Shown here: positions 6,564-13,569 of the stretch, piece by piece
Numbering within the stretch: position 1 is the stretch's first letter
How the letters are laid out: every line of letters begins with the position of its first letter
Made by a program: the position numbers and the translations under genes
NCBI GenBank assembly: GCA_023392635.1
Contig: JAEVYS010000088.1
Coordinates: forward strand, 1 to 13,569
Reading direction: 5' to 3'
DNA length: 13,569 nt
Source: Actinomycetes bacterium
Lineage (GTDB): Bacteria > Actinomycetota > Actinomycetes > Propionibacteriales > Propionibacteriaceae
Notes under the pieces: generated by a model
Seen by the model: only the letters and a program-made list of their open reading frames with translations
The model's database searches: none
Told to the model about the DNA's origin: nothing

Positions 6564-7491
6564 GGGCAGCGTCCCGCTCCGCCGTGCCACGCCACCCGTC
6601 GACCGGCAGCCCGAACTTGCGCACGAGGCGGGTGACGAACGGCTGCTCGGCGGTGCGCGCCAGGCGCAGCCGGTGCCGGCCCATACGGGCCTCGATCTCC
6701 ATGCCGCCGGTGACGTCCGTGGACCGGCGCCCGTCGCACCACACCACGCCGCCCGGGCCGCCTCCGGGCAACACCTCGATCGACACCACCGTGCGCTCCC
6801 CGAGCACCAGCGGACTGGCGAACAGCGCGTGGGCGCTGAGCGGTACGAGCAGGAGCGCCGACAGGTCGGGCCAGATCACCGGGCCGTGCGCGGAGAAGGC
6901 GTACGCGGTGGAACCGGTCGGGGTGGCCACGAGCACGCCGTCGGTGGCCCACCGGGACAGGGGCCGGTCGTCGATGCGCACGAGCACTTCGATCATGCGC
7001 TCGCGGGCGAGCTTCTCCACCGACACCTCGTTGATGGCGAACGAGCTCCACAGTTCCTCGCCGTGTCGCTCGGCCCGGACCACGGTGTCGATGGTCATCC
7101 GCTCCTCGACCTCGTAGTCGCCCCGGGAGACGTGCTCGATCAGCGTTCCCACCTGGGACGACTCGAGCTCGGCGAGGAAACCGACGTGGCCGAGGTTCAC
7201 GCCGAGTACCGGCACGTGCCGTGGCAGCGCCCATTCCGCGGCCCGCAGGATGTTCCCGTCGCCGCCGAAGACGACGACCAGTTCGCAGTGTGAGCCGTCC
7301 TCGCCGTCCAGCTCCCGCAGGTCCGCGCCCGGCACCCGCGCGGCCAGCGGCCCGAGGTCCTCGGACGCGGCGAGACAGGTGATGCCCTGGGCGTTGATGC
7401 CGGTGATGAACTCCGCGGCCGCCTCCATCGCGGCAGGACGCAGGGGGTGGATGGTGACGGCGACCTGCCGGCGTGGGGAGTTCACCTGCAC
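6553..7491 (-). CDS. nadK: NAD kinase
   Basis: ATP/polyphosphate-type NAD kinase of 312 aa, phosphorylating NAD to NADP in the cytoplasm. The family motif GGDG is at 76-79 in VVVFGGDGNILRAAE, followed by NLGHVGFLAE (99-108), FAINEVSVEK (151-160) and the glycine-rich stretch TDGVLVATPTGSTAYAFSAHGP in two blocks at 183-204. The C-terminal half contains SPLVLGERTVVSIEV, typical of the beta-sandwich domain. The GTG at 7491 lies 3 nt after the tlyA stop codon; a second GTG two codons later (7485) is equally possible. There is no strong ribosome binding site, so translation is probably coupled to tlyA. The 3' end overlaps recN. Confidence 0.96.
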   Translation of the reverse strand: MQVNSPRRQVAVTIHPLRPAAMEAAAEFITGINAQGITCLAASEDLGPLAARVPGADLRELDGEDGSHCELVVVFGGDGNILRAAEWALPRHVPVLGVNLGHVGFLAELESSQVGTLIEHVSRGDYEVEERMTIDTVVRAERHGEELWSSFAINEVSVEKLARERMIEVLVRIDDRPLSRWATDGVLVATPTGSTAYAFSAHGPVIWPDLSALLLVPLSAHALFASPLVLGERTVVSIEVLPGGGPGGVVWCDGRRSTDVTGGMEIEARMGRHRLRLARTAEQPFVTRLVRKFGLPVDGWRGTAERDAAHAR

Positions 7492-7494
7492 ACA

Positions 7495-8241
7495 CTAACC
7501 CGCGGTACCCACCGCAGTGGTGGCGGGGACGAGATGGACGAAGTACTCCTGATTGCCCGATTCGCCGGCGAGTTCGCTCGGGCCCTGCCAGGCCAGTCGG
7601 CGGCCCAGCCGTGCAGCTTCGGCCACGACCGCGCGCACCGCTTCGGCCCGGCGCGCCGGATCCCGAACCACGCCGTGGTCGTCCAACCCGCCGCGGCCCA
7701 CTTCGAACTGCGGCTTGACCAGCAGCAGCGCCTCGCCCTCGGCGCTGAGGACGGCGAACAGCGGCCCGAGCAGCAGCGTGAGCGAGATGAAGGACACGTC
7801 GCCGACGACGAGGTCGACCGGCTCGCCGTCCAGGTGCTCCAGCGTGAGGTCGCGCAGGTTCAGACGCTCCCGCACCGCGACCCTCGGGTCGGCGCGCAAC
7901 TCGGCCACGAGCTGACCGTGCCCCACGTCCACGGCGTAGACCTTCCGGGCGCCGGCCTCCAGCAGGACCTGCGTGAAGCCGCCGGTGGACGCTCCGGCGT
8001 CCAGGGTGCGCTCGGGCACCCGCACGCCGGACGCCGCGAGCGCGCCCAGCAGCTTGTGCGCCGCTCGCGACACGTAGGGGTCTGCACCGGCGAGGTGGAG
8101 CCGGTCGGACTCCACGACGAGCCGGGAGGGCCGTGCGGCGACCACGTCGTTCACCCGGACCCGGCCCTCGCGGACCGCCTCACTGGCCTGCGCACGCGAG
8201 CGTGCCAGCCCTGCCTCCACCAGTGCACGGTCGAGCCTCAT
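7495..8241 (-). CDS. tlyA: TlyA-family rRNA 2'-O-methyltransferase
   Basis: Protein of 248 aa. An N-terminal S4 RNA-binding domain (about 1-60, MRLDRALVEAGLARSRAQA) is followed by a FtsJ/RrmJ-like methyltransferase domain with LDAGASTGGFT (80-90) for S-adenosylmethionine binding. The TlyA family methylates C1409 of 16S and C1920 of 23S rRNA, and its loss gives capreomycin resistance in mycobacteria. The expected catalytic set is visible: K63 (SRAAHKL), D148 (VVGDVSFISL), K176 (LLVKPQFEVG) and E232 (GNQEYF). Shorter TlyA variants methylate only 23S rRNA; this one has the N-terminal RLDxALVEAGLxxSR arm and so resembles the two-site mycobacterial type, which is inference. The gene lies 16 nt after the small 56-aa gene. 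Confidence 0.93.
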   Translation of the reverse strand: MRLDRALVEAGLARSRAQASEAVREGRVRVNDVVAARPSRLVVESDRLHLAGADPYVSRAAHKLLGALAASGVRVPERTLDAGASTGGFTQVLLEAGARKVYAVDVGHGQLVAELRADPRVAVRERLNLRDLTLEHLDGEPVDLVVGDVSFISLTLLLGPLFAVLSAEGEALLLVKPQFEVGRGGLDDHGVVRDPARRAEAVRAVVAEAARLGRRLAWQGPSELAGESGNQEYFVHLVPATTAVGTAG

Positions 8242-8257
8242 CGGAGGTGGCGCGACC

Positions 8258-8428
8258 TCACTGCGCGCGCAGCGCCTGCTGCAGCGCCTCGACGGCGGCG
8301 GACAGCTGTTGGTGGTGTTCGCCGACCGGGCCGTCCAGGCGCACCGCAGCGAGCGCTGCGTCGATCTCGGGGACGCCCGTCACGGGAGGCCCTTCGGGGG
8401 GCGTGGTCGGCTCGGTCACGTCGGTCAT
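8258..8428 (-). CDS. Small conserved protein, 56 aa (Rv1693-like position)
   Basis: A 56-aa protein with a proline- and threonine-rich acidic start (TEPTTPPEGPP), a conserved-looking segment PEIDAALAAVRLDGPVGEHHQQ at about 20-41, and a C-terminal amphipathic helix (LSAAVEALQQALRAQ). No catalytic motif, signal peptide or membrane segment is visible. A short protein of similar size sits just upstream of tlyA in mycobacteria (Rv1693), and the same order here supports a real gene. The ATG at 8428 is chosen because upstream in-frame sequence runs into the transporter gene. The ribosome binding site is weak. It lies 16 nt after bioN and 16 nt before tlyA. Function unknown; the helix could mediate dimerisation or a partner contact. 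Confidence 0.78.
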   Translation of the reverse strand: MTDVTEPTTPPEGPPVTGVPEIDAALAAVRLDGPVGEHHQQLSAAVEALQQALRAQ

Positions 8429-8444
8429 TCTAGGTTGCGGGGAG

Positions 8445-9050
8445 TCAGGACTCACCCAGCCCGCGCGCGGCGAGCGCAGCCCCGGTGGCGTGCGCCTGGC
8501 CGACGGCCCGCACCACCACGGGGGTGACCAGGGCGAACAGGTTGCGTTCCCGTCCCCGTGCCCTCGCCGCCTGGCGCACCTGCTCGAACGTGTCCAGCAG
8601 CAGGGGCACGGAACGGACCATGATGGCGATCGCCAGCCCGACCCGTTCGGCGTCGAGCCCGACCACCCGGAGCGGGCGCAGGCCGGCGACGAGGGCATCG
8701 ATGAGCACGGGCCCCGGCGTGGTCAGCGTGAGCAGCCGGCTCGCGTACACCGCCGTGACCAGGTTCGCCGTGACCACCACCGCGAGGTCAGGGCGGCCGA
8801 CGACGAGCTGGTACCCGGCGAGGACGGTGAGGAGCACGAGGAGAGCCCGGGGCAGCCCCCACGCCCGCCGGACGCCCACCTGGGCCGCCAGGAGCAGCAC
8901 CATGGACACCGCGAGCGCGACGAGGCTGGCGGTGGGATCGGCCACCACCAGCACGGGGACCGTCAACACCAGCAGCAGGAGGTACTTCGCGCCGACCGGG
9001 AACCGGTGCAACCAGGACTCGCCGGGCACGAACAGCCCGAACAGGTTCAT
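8445..9050 (-). CDS. bioN: ECF transporter T component, BioN-like
   Basis: Integral membrane protein of 201 aa, the transmembrane coupling subunit (EcfT) of an energy-coupling factor importer. Hydrophobic segments lie at about 22-38, 42-58, 68-84, 88-110 and around 136-152. The two Ala-Arg-Gly coupling motifs that contact the ATPase grooves are present as ARARG (162-166) and AARG (194-197), in the cytoplasmic C-terminal helices. The ATG overlaps the bioM stop as ATGA. Its place behind bioY and a single ATPase gene makes it the dedicated biotin T subunit rather than a shared one. The protein is short compared with shared EcfT proteins, which fits the BioN type. Confidence 0.9.
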   Translation of the reverse strand: MNLFGLFVPGESWLHRFPVGAKYLLLLVLTVPVLVVADPTASLVALAVSMVLLLAAQVGVRRAWGLPRALLVLLTVLAGYQLVVGRPDLAVVVTANLVTAVYASRLLTLTTPGPVLIDALVAGLRPLRVVGLDAERVGLAIAIMVRSVPLLLDTFEQVRQAARARGRERNLFALVTPVVVRAVGQAHATGAALAARGLGES

Positions 9051-9748
9051 GCCCGGACCAGCCGCACGTAGGCGTCGATCGCCTCGGTCGGTTCGCCGTC
9101 GGCGACCACGCGTCCGGCGTCGATCACCAGCACACGATCGGCCTCTGCCGCGAGCTCGAGGTCGTGCGTGGCCAGGACCACCTGCTGCTCGAGACCGGCC
9201 ACGGCTGCGCGCACCAGGTCGCGGTTGCGCAGGTCGAGCAGCGTGGTCGGCTCGTCCGCCACCACCACCAGCGGGCGGGCGGCGAGCACCGAGGTGAGCG
9301 CCACCAGCTGCCGTTCGCCGCCGGACAGGTCGTACACGCTCTGCTCCGCGACGTCGGCCAGGCCGCGGTCGGCCAGCAGGCGCAGGGCCTCTGCCCGCCG
9401 CTCGCCGCGGTCCCGCACCAGCGGACGCAGGGACAGCTCGACGTCGTCGGCGGGCGTGGCCAGCACCAGCTGGGCCAGCGGGTCGGTGAAGACGAAGCCG
9501 ACGAGGCGCCGCACCTCGCGCCCCTGGCGGGCCGTGTCCAGTCCGTTCACGAGCACGTGGCCGACCGACGGGAGGGTGAGCCCGTTCAGCAGGCGCAGCA
9601 GGGTGGACTTGCCGGAGCCGTTCGCCCCGATCACGGCGATGCGACGCTCGGTGAGCTCCAGGGTGGTCGGTACCAGCAGCTCGCGGGTCCGGGCGGATCC
9701 GGACGCAGGGAGGCTGACGGTGACGCCGGCGCCGAGGAGCTGGATCAC
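9047..9748 (-). CDS. bioM: ECF transporter ATPase, BioM-like
   Basis: ABC ATPase of 233 aa that powers the biotin importer. Walker A GANGSGKST is at 41-49, the Q-loop region FTDPLAQLVL at 87-96 with Q93, the signature LSGGERQL at 141-148, Walker B VVVADEPT at 161-168 with catalytic E166, and the switch histidine H195 in ATHDLE. The Q-loop carries FTDP where many EcfA proteins have FQNP. A single ATPase gene implies a homodimer, as in the group I BioMNY systems. The GTG at 9748 starts 2 nt after the bioY stop, and the 3' end shares ATGA with bioN. Confidence 0.92.
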   Translation of the reverse strand: MIQLLGAGVTVSLPASGSARTRELLVPTTLELTERRIAVIGANGSGKSTLLRLLNGLTLPSVGHVLVNGLDTARQGREVRRLVGFVFTDPLAQLVLATPADDVELSLRPLVRDRGERRAEALRLLADRGLADVAEQSVYDLSGGERQLVALTSVLAARPLVVVADEPTTLLDLRNRDLVRAAVAGLEQQVVLATHDLELAAEADRVLVIDAGRVVADGEPTEAIDAYVRLVRA

Positions 9749-9750
9749 CG

Positions 9751-10338
9751 TCAGGCCAGGACGGGCCGCCGCGCGGCGAGGAGCGCCGGGAACGCCTTGT
9801 GCACCGCGACCGCGATCGCCGAGGCGACGAACATCTTGGCGATGTCACCCGGCCAGAACACCAGGTCGTAGACGAAGGCGCCTCCCAGGCCCATCTTCGC
9901 CACGATCGCCAGCCCGACGATGCCCGCGGCGTGGATGACCAGGGACGCGGCCAGCCCGGCCAGGAAGAATCCCAGGTACTGCCTGGCACCGCGCCAGCCG
10001 GTGAAGACCGTGGCGAGCGCGCCGGCGACCAGCGCGCCCACGGGGAAGGCGAGCAGGTAGCCGACGGACGGCTTGGCGAGCACACCGAGCCCGGCGGCAC
10101 CGCCGGCGAAGACCGGCAGTCCGGCGAAGCCGACCAGCAGGTACAACACGGTGGCCAGGAAGCCGCGCCACGGACCGAGCACGAGTCCGGCCAGCACGAC
10201 GGCGAGGGTCTGGAGGGTGATCGGCACGCCGATTCCGATCGGGATCGCCGGGGTGAGCGAGAAGGCCGCGATCAGGGCGGCGAAGACGGCGACCAGCGCG
10301 AGGTCGGTGGCAGGGCTCGTCTTGGCGGTGGCAGGCAT
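9751..10338 (-). CDS. bioY: Biotin transporter substrate-binding component BioY
   Basis: Membrane protein of 195 aa that binds biotin as the S component of the ECF importer. Family hallmarks are PITLQTLAVVLAGLVLGPWRG (39-59), the YLLVGFAGLPVFAGG stretch (66-80), PSVGYLLAFPVGA (90-102) and PGDIAKM (163-169), whose Asp (D165) and Lys (K168) are conserved at the biotin site of the family. About six hydrophobic helices are visible. The ATG at 10338 follows AAAGGAG by 6 nt, the best ribosome binding site in the window, and the 50-nt gap from the HAD gene allows a separate promoter. No biotin biosynthesis gene is in the window, so the cell may salvage biotin or keep the bio genes elsewhere. Confidence 0.96.
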   Translation of the reverse strand: MPATAKTSPATDLALVAVFAALIAAFSLTPAIPIGIGVPITLQTLAVVLAGLVLGPWRGFLATVLYLLVGFAGLPVFAGGAAGLGVLAKPSVGYLLAFPVGALVAGALATVFTGWRGARQYLGFFLAGLAASLVIHAAGIVGLAIVAKMGLGGAFVYDLVFWPGDIAKMFVASAIAVAVHKAFPALLAARRPVLA

Positions 10339-10388
10339 ATCGGGCTCCTTTCGGATCAGCGCGGGAAGGATATCGGCCGCGCCGGTTG

Positions 10389-11381
10389 TCAGCGGACGAA
10401 TCCCAGCCCGGCAAGGGCGTCCGAGGCGTTCGCCGTGGGATGCTGCCAGGCGAGCCGCGCGATGGCCCACAACGCGTCGAGCTGGCCGGCGTGGTCGCCC
10501 GGGATCTCGTCCAGGCTGATCGTGCCGTCGTCGAGCCGGGCCAGGCGACCGCGGCACTGCGCCGTGGTCGAGGTCAGCTGCACGTCCCGGATCGGCTCGA
10601 GCAGGGCCCGAACGTCGGCCCCGATGTGCGTGGGCCGCTCCCCCGGCCCCGCACTGAGCAGGTCGTACTTCCCGTGTGCACCGGTGAACACCAGCAGGGA
10701 GTCCATACCGGCGTTGCAGGCGCCCACGATGTCGGTGTCGATGCGGTCGCCGACGAAGATGGGTCGCCGGGAGCCGGTCCGCCGGCTCGCCTCGTCGAGC
10801 ATCGGTCGGTGCGGCTTGCCGAAGGTCACCGGACGGGCGTTCACGACACCGGCGATGACGGCGATCAGACCGCCGGCGCCCGGCACGAGCCCGCGTTCGG
10901 TGGGACGGGACGCATCGTCGTTCGTGGCGTACCAGGTGGCTCCGGACTGGATCGCCAGCGCGGCCTCGTCCAGCCGCGGCCAGGTCATGGCCGGGTCGTA
11001 GCCCTGGACGACGGCCACCGGGTGGTCGTCCGCCGTCTCCACCGGGACGAGTCCTGCCGCTGCCACCAGTTCGATGAGGCTCTGGCTCCCGTTGACGAGC
11101 ACCTTCGCGCCCGGTGGCAGGTCCCTCGCCATTCCGGCCACGGCGACCTGCGCACTGGTGAGCACGTTGTGGTCGCCGGCGGAGAAGCCGAGCCCGGTGA
11201 GCTGGTCGATCACGACCTGTGCGGCGCGCGCGGCATTGTTCGTCACGAACATCACCGTCTTGTGCCGGCGCTCCAGCTCCGCCAGCGCCTCGGACGCGCC
11301 CGAGACCGCGAGCGGCCCGAGGTAGATCACCCCGTCCAGGTCGAAGAACGCGGCGTCGTAGCCGTCGATCAGGTCGCTCAC
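10389..11381 (-). CDS. HAD-IIA family phosphatase (NagD/Rv1692-like)
   Basis: Haloacid dehalogenase phosphatase of 330 aa, subclass IIA. Motif I is FFDLDGVIYLG with nucleophile D14 and acid/base D16, motif II is VTNN (T47), motif III lysine is K189 in FGKPHRPM, and motif IV is VGDRIDTDIVGACNAGM (D212, D217). The large cap domain lies between motifs II and III. Beyond the HAD core, residues from about 265 form an extra C-terminal segment with EIPGDHAGQLDALWAIARLAW. Its M. tuberculosis positional counterpart Rv1692 is reported as a glycerol-3-phosphate phosphatase; whether this protein shares that substrate is inference. The GTG start shares GTGA with the stop of the TPR gene, so translation is probably coupled. 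Confidence 0.9.
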   Translation of the reverse strand: MSDLIDGYDAAFFDLDGVIYLGPLAVSGASEALAELERRHKTVMFVTNNAARAAQVVIDQLTGLGFSAGDHNVLTSAQVAVAGMARDLPPGAKVLVNGSQSLIELVAAAGLVPVETADDHPVAVVQGYDPAMTWPRLDEAALAIQSGATWYATNDDASRPTERGLVPGAGGLIAVIAGVVNARPVTFGKPHRPMLDEASRRTGSRRPIFVGDRIDTDIVGACNAGMDSLLVFTGAHGKYDLLSAGPGERPTHIGADVRALLEPIRDVQLTSTTAQCRGRLARLDDGTISLDEIPGDHAGQLDALWAIARLAWQHPTANASDALAGLGFVR

Positions 11382-12835
11382 TCGGTGGCCGTCTCCCCGG
11401 AGTCCCCCGTGGCAGCGTCGGAGCCGCCGTCCTCGTCCTCGTCGTCATAGACGATCACCAGCCCGCGCAGGGCAGCGGCGCGGTCGGCGGCATCCGTCTC
11501 CTGATCCGGGTCCAGTCGTACCACCGCGTCGAACCAGCGCTCGGCCTGGTCACCGTCACCGGTGCGCTCCAGCAGGTCGGCGTAGGCGTACCGGAGGCGG
11601 GCTCGCGCCATCTTCGTCCCCCTCGTGCCGATCGACTCGATCTCGTTCCTCAACAATCTGAGGGCTTCGTCGACATGGCCGGTGTCGGCACGAATACCGG
11701 CCTCAACCAGGCGCAACTCGATCTGCGCCGGCGCCTCCGGCTCCGACGCAAGCCCTTCCTTGATCAGCTTGAGCGCCGCCTGGTGACGGCCGAGGGCGCG
11801 CTCACAGTCAGCCATCGCGGGCAGGTACTCGTTGCCGCCGCTCATTCGACGCAGTGCGCGGAACTCGGTGAGAGCCGTGCTGAAGTCACCCGCTGCGTAG
11901 GCGGTTTCCGCGGCCGCTTCGCGGGTGATCGGGAGCCGGGCTGCCCGCCGCCGCGCCGCTTCCGCGTGGGCGTAAGCGAGCTCGGGGTCGGTGTCGATGA
12001 GCTGACCCGCCATGAGCAGGTGCGCACCGACGACCTCGGCCAGTTCCGCGGTGAGGCCGCGCAACTCGGCGCGCACGCCGCGGGGAAGCTGCCGGAGATC
12101 GAGGCCCTTCGGCGTCTCCGGCTCGTTCGCCTTGGCCGCCAGCCCCGGGCGAGGCGCTTCGCGGGGTGGACGCTCGTCCCGGCGACCCGACGACCGGCCA
12201 CGCGCATCGCCGCCCTGGGCACCGTACGCCCGCTTCCCCCCGCGAGTGTCCTGGGCGAACCCACGATCCGGCCGTGTGTCGGCGCTGCGTCCGTAGGGCT
12301 TCTTCACGCCCCGCGATTCGGCGCTCTTGCCGTAGGGACGATCCGGCCGCGCATCGGCGCTGCGTCCGTAAGGCTTCTTCTCGCCCCGCGACTCGGCGCT
12401 CTTGCCGTAGGGACGATCCGGCCGTGTGTCGGCGCTGCGTCCGTAAGGCTTCTTCTCGCCCCGCGACTCGGCACTCTTGCCGTAGGGACGATCCGGCCGC
12501 GCATCGGCGCCGCGCCCGTAAGGCTTCTTCTCACCCCGCGACTCGGCACTCTTGCCGTAGGGACGATCCGGCCGCGCATCGGCGCCGCGCCCGTAAGGCT
12601 TCTTCTCACCCGACGACTCGGCACTCCTGCCGTAGGGCTTCTTCTCACCCCGCGTCTCGGCACTCTTGCCGTAGGGCTTGCTGCTTCGCGATCCGGCGCC
12701 GCTCCTGCCGCCGGCCGAGCCGGAAGCCGGCCGTCCAGTGCCTCGGCCGGAGGGACGTGAGCCGCCGCCCTGGGCGGCCTGCCCGTCGGCGCGACGCCGG
12801 CTGCTGCCGGCCCGGTCTGGGGTGGGTTCGTTCAC
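11378..12835 (-). CDS. TPR protein with long (K/R)PYG low-complexity repeat arm
   Basis: Protein of 485 aa in three parts. Residues 1-52 are a Gly/Arg/Ser-rich, probably disordered start. Residues 53-191 contain 11 near-identical 12- or 13-residue units, alternating KSAESRGEK-type and RSADARPD-type, each led by (K/R)PYG(K/R). A basic linker follows to about 245. Residues about 248-445 form helical tetratricopeptide-like repeats (for example AAETAYAAGDFSTALTEFRAL, ALGRHQAALKLIKEGL and YADLLERTGDGDQAERWFDAVVRLDP), and the tail is very acidic (YDDEDEDGG). The equivalent position in mycobacteria is the TPR protein Rv1691. The GTG at 12835 has AGGA 7 nt upstream; longer in-frame reading enters the rrn terminator. 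No signal peptide or membrane segment. The repeat arm suggests nucleic acid or protein binding, which is not proven. Confidence 0.88.
   Translation of the reverse strand: MNEPTPDRAGSSRRRADGQAAQGGGSRPSGRGTGRPASGSAGGRSGAGSRSSKPYGKSAETRGEKKPYGRSAESSGEKKPYGRGADARPDRPYGKSAESRGEKKPYGRGADARPDRPYGKSAESRGEKKPYGRSADTRPDRPYGKSAESRGEKKPYGRSADARPDRPYGKSAESRGVKKPYGRSADTRPDRGFAQDTRGGKRAYGAQGGDARGRSSGRRDERPPREAPRPGLAAKANEPETPKGLDLRQLPRGVRAELRGLTAELAEVVGAHLLMAGQLIDTDPELAYAHAEAARRRAARLPITREAAAETAYAAGDFSTALTEFRALRRMSGGNEYLPAMADCERALGRHQAALKLIKEGLASEPEAPAQIELRLVEAGIRADTGHVDEALRLLRNEIESIGTRGTKMARARLRYAYADLLERTGDGDQAERWFDAVVRLDPDQETDAADRAAALRGLVIVYDDEDEDGGSDAATGDSGETATE
12263..12679 (-). repeat. 75-bp tandem coding repeats in the TPR gene
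   Basis: Within the TPR gene, the plus-strand phrase CTTGCCGTAG recurs at 12326, 12401, 12476 and 12551, exactly 75 bp apart; a CCTGCCGTAG variant follows at 12626 and a further copy at 12665. Each 75-bp period encodes a 13-residue unit plus a 12-residue unit. Copies are nearly identical at DNA level with a few substitutions, suggesting recent expansion by slippage or unequal exchange. The frame is kept throughout. Confidence 0.9.
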
Positions 12836-12892
12836 CGCACCATCCTGCCCTTCCGCGCCACGACGGCGCAAAGCTGTTGCCTGCGAATGCAC

Positions 12893-12928
12893 AACACCCC
12901 CGTGGGGCCGAAGCTCCACGGGGGTGTT
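12893..12928 (-). terminator. rrn operon terminator with UUCG tetraloop
   Basis: AACACCCCCGTGG (12893-12905) is perfectly complementary to 12916-12928. In the minus-strand RNA the stem is closed inside by two more pairs after one A-C mismatch, around the very stable C(UUCG)G tetraloop. It begins about 6 nt after the 5S 3' end and is followed by only a short GTT rather than a long U-tract. It sits between the rRNA genes and the TPR gene, the expected place for transcription to stop. Confidence 0.82.
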
Positions 12929-12933
12929 TGTGT

Positions 12934-13052
12934 GTCCGGCGACGTCCTACTCTCCCACAGGTTCCCACCTGCAGTACCATCGGCGCTGAAAGGCTTAGCT
13001 TCCGGGTTCGGAATGGAGCCGGGCGTTTCCCTTTCGCCATGATCACCGAAAC
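12934..13052 (-). rRNA. rrf: 5S ribosomal RNA
   Basis: The minus strand reads from about GTTTCGGTGATCATGGCG through GGGAAACGCCCGG, CCATTCCGAACCCGG and AAGCTAAGCC, to GATGGTACTGC and GAGAGTAGGACGTCGCCGG, the conserved blocks of bacterial 5S rRNA in correct order. The ends CGGUGAU and GUCGCCG pair as helix I. Length is about 119 nt; both ends are accurate to only a few nucleotides. Confidence 0.95.
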
Positions 13053-13146
13053 TCTATGGAGTTATTGCCGGATCTCACCCAGCAGTGCTGAGGAGACTCC
13101 CGACCGTTGCTCGAGAGCTGCACAGTGGACGCGTAACATCTTTGTA
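13053..13146 (-). other. 23S-5S internal transcribed spacer
   Basis: Spacer of about 94 nt between 23S and 5S. No tRNA is present. AACTC and GAGTT (13050-13063) form a 5-bp inverted repeat with a 4-base loop right at the 5S 5' end, a possible processing element. The boundaries depend on the estimated rRNA ends. Confidence 0.7.

Positions 13147-13569
<423 letters not shown>

Noticed and set aside
10339..10388. Search for a biotin regulator site or riboswitch before bioY
   Set aside because: Only 50 nt are available; no TGAAC-type BioQ palindrome or BirA-like site was visible, so nothing is annotated beyond the ribosome binding site.
12263..12679. Regular direct repeats considered as a CRISPR array
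   Set aside because: The whole period is repeated, with no unique spacers, the reading frame is kept, and no cas gene is near.

Overview
The window is a strongly GC-rich stretch of an Actinomycetota chromosome. Three things point there: the third-codon G/C bias, the actinobacterial 5S and 23S rRNA sequences, and a gene order matching the Mycobacterium tuberculosis block Rv1691-Rv1701 (TPR protein, HAD phosphatase, small protein, tlyA, nadK, recN, then pyrG, NUDIX, xerD). The order cannot be resolved from this sequence; a Propionibacteriales-type organism is a guess. All genes except one tetR-like gene lie on the minus strand, so the biological reading direction is right to left.

Right end (12.9-13.57 kb): the 3' part of a 23S rRNA gene, a spacer of about 95 nt, a 5S rRNA and a strong UUCG-capped terminator, i.e. 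the tail of an rrn operon. About 60 nt later starts a compact minus-strand run. It encodes a TPR protein with a low-complexity (K/R)PYG repeat arm, a HAD-IIA phosphatase (GTGA overlap), a complete biotin ECF transporter bioY-bioM-bioN (2-nt gap, then ATGA overlap), a 56-aa conserved protein, the rRNA 2'-O-methyltransferase TlyA, NAD kinase and the recombination/repair ATPase RecN. Most junctions overlap or are separated by less than 20 nt; the largest gap (50 nt) precedes bioY, which has its own strong ribosome binding site.

Middle (3.4-4.9 kb): where mycobacteria carry steA/steB (Rv1697/Rv1698) between recN and pyrG, this genome has a divergent pair, a plus-strand TetR-family regulator and a minus-strand secreted prokaryotic phospholipase A2. 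Their shared 150-bp intergenic region holds two perfect inverted repeats, one of them a 15-bp AT-rich TetR-type operator candidate. The tetR 3' end overlaps the recN 3' end inside a third perfect inverted repeat.

Left end (0-3.4 kb): pyrG (CTP synthase), an ADP-ribose-type NUDIX hydrolase and xerD form a tight operon. pyrG seems to have its own promoter and a leaderless-style start.

Most of the window is conserved housekeeping sequence. The parts that look local are the tetR/phospholipase A2 unit with its operators, the bioYMN insertion, and the 75-bp tandem coding repeats of the TPR protein. No mobile element, CRISPR array, tRNA or pseudogene was found.
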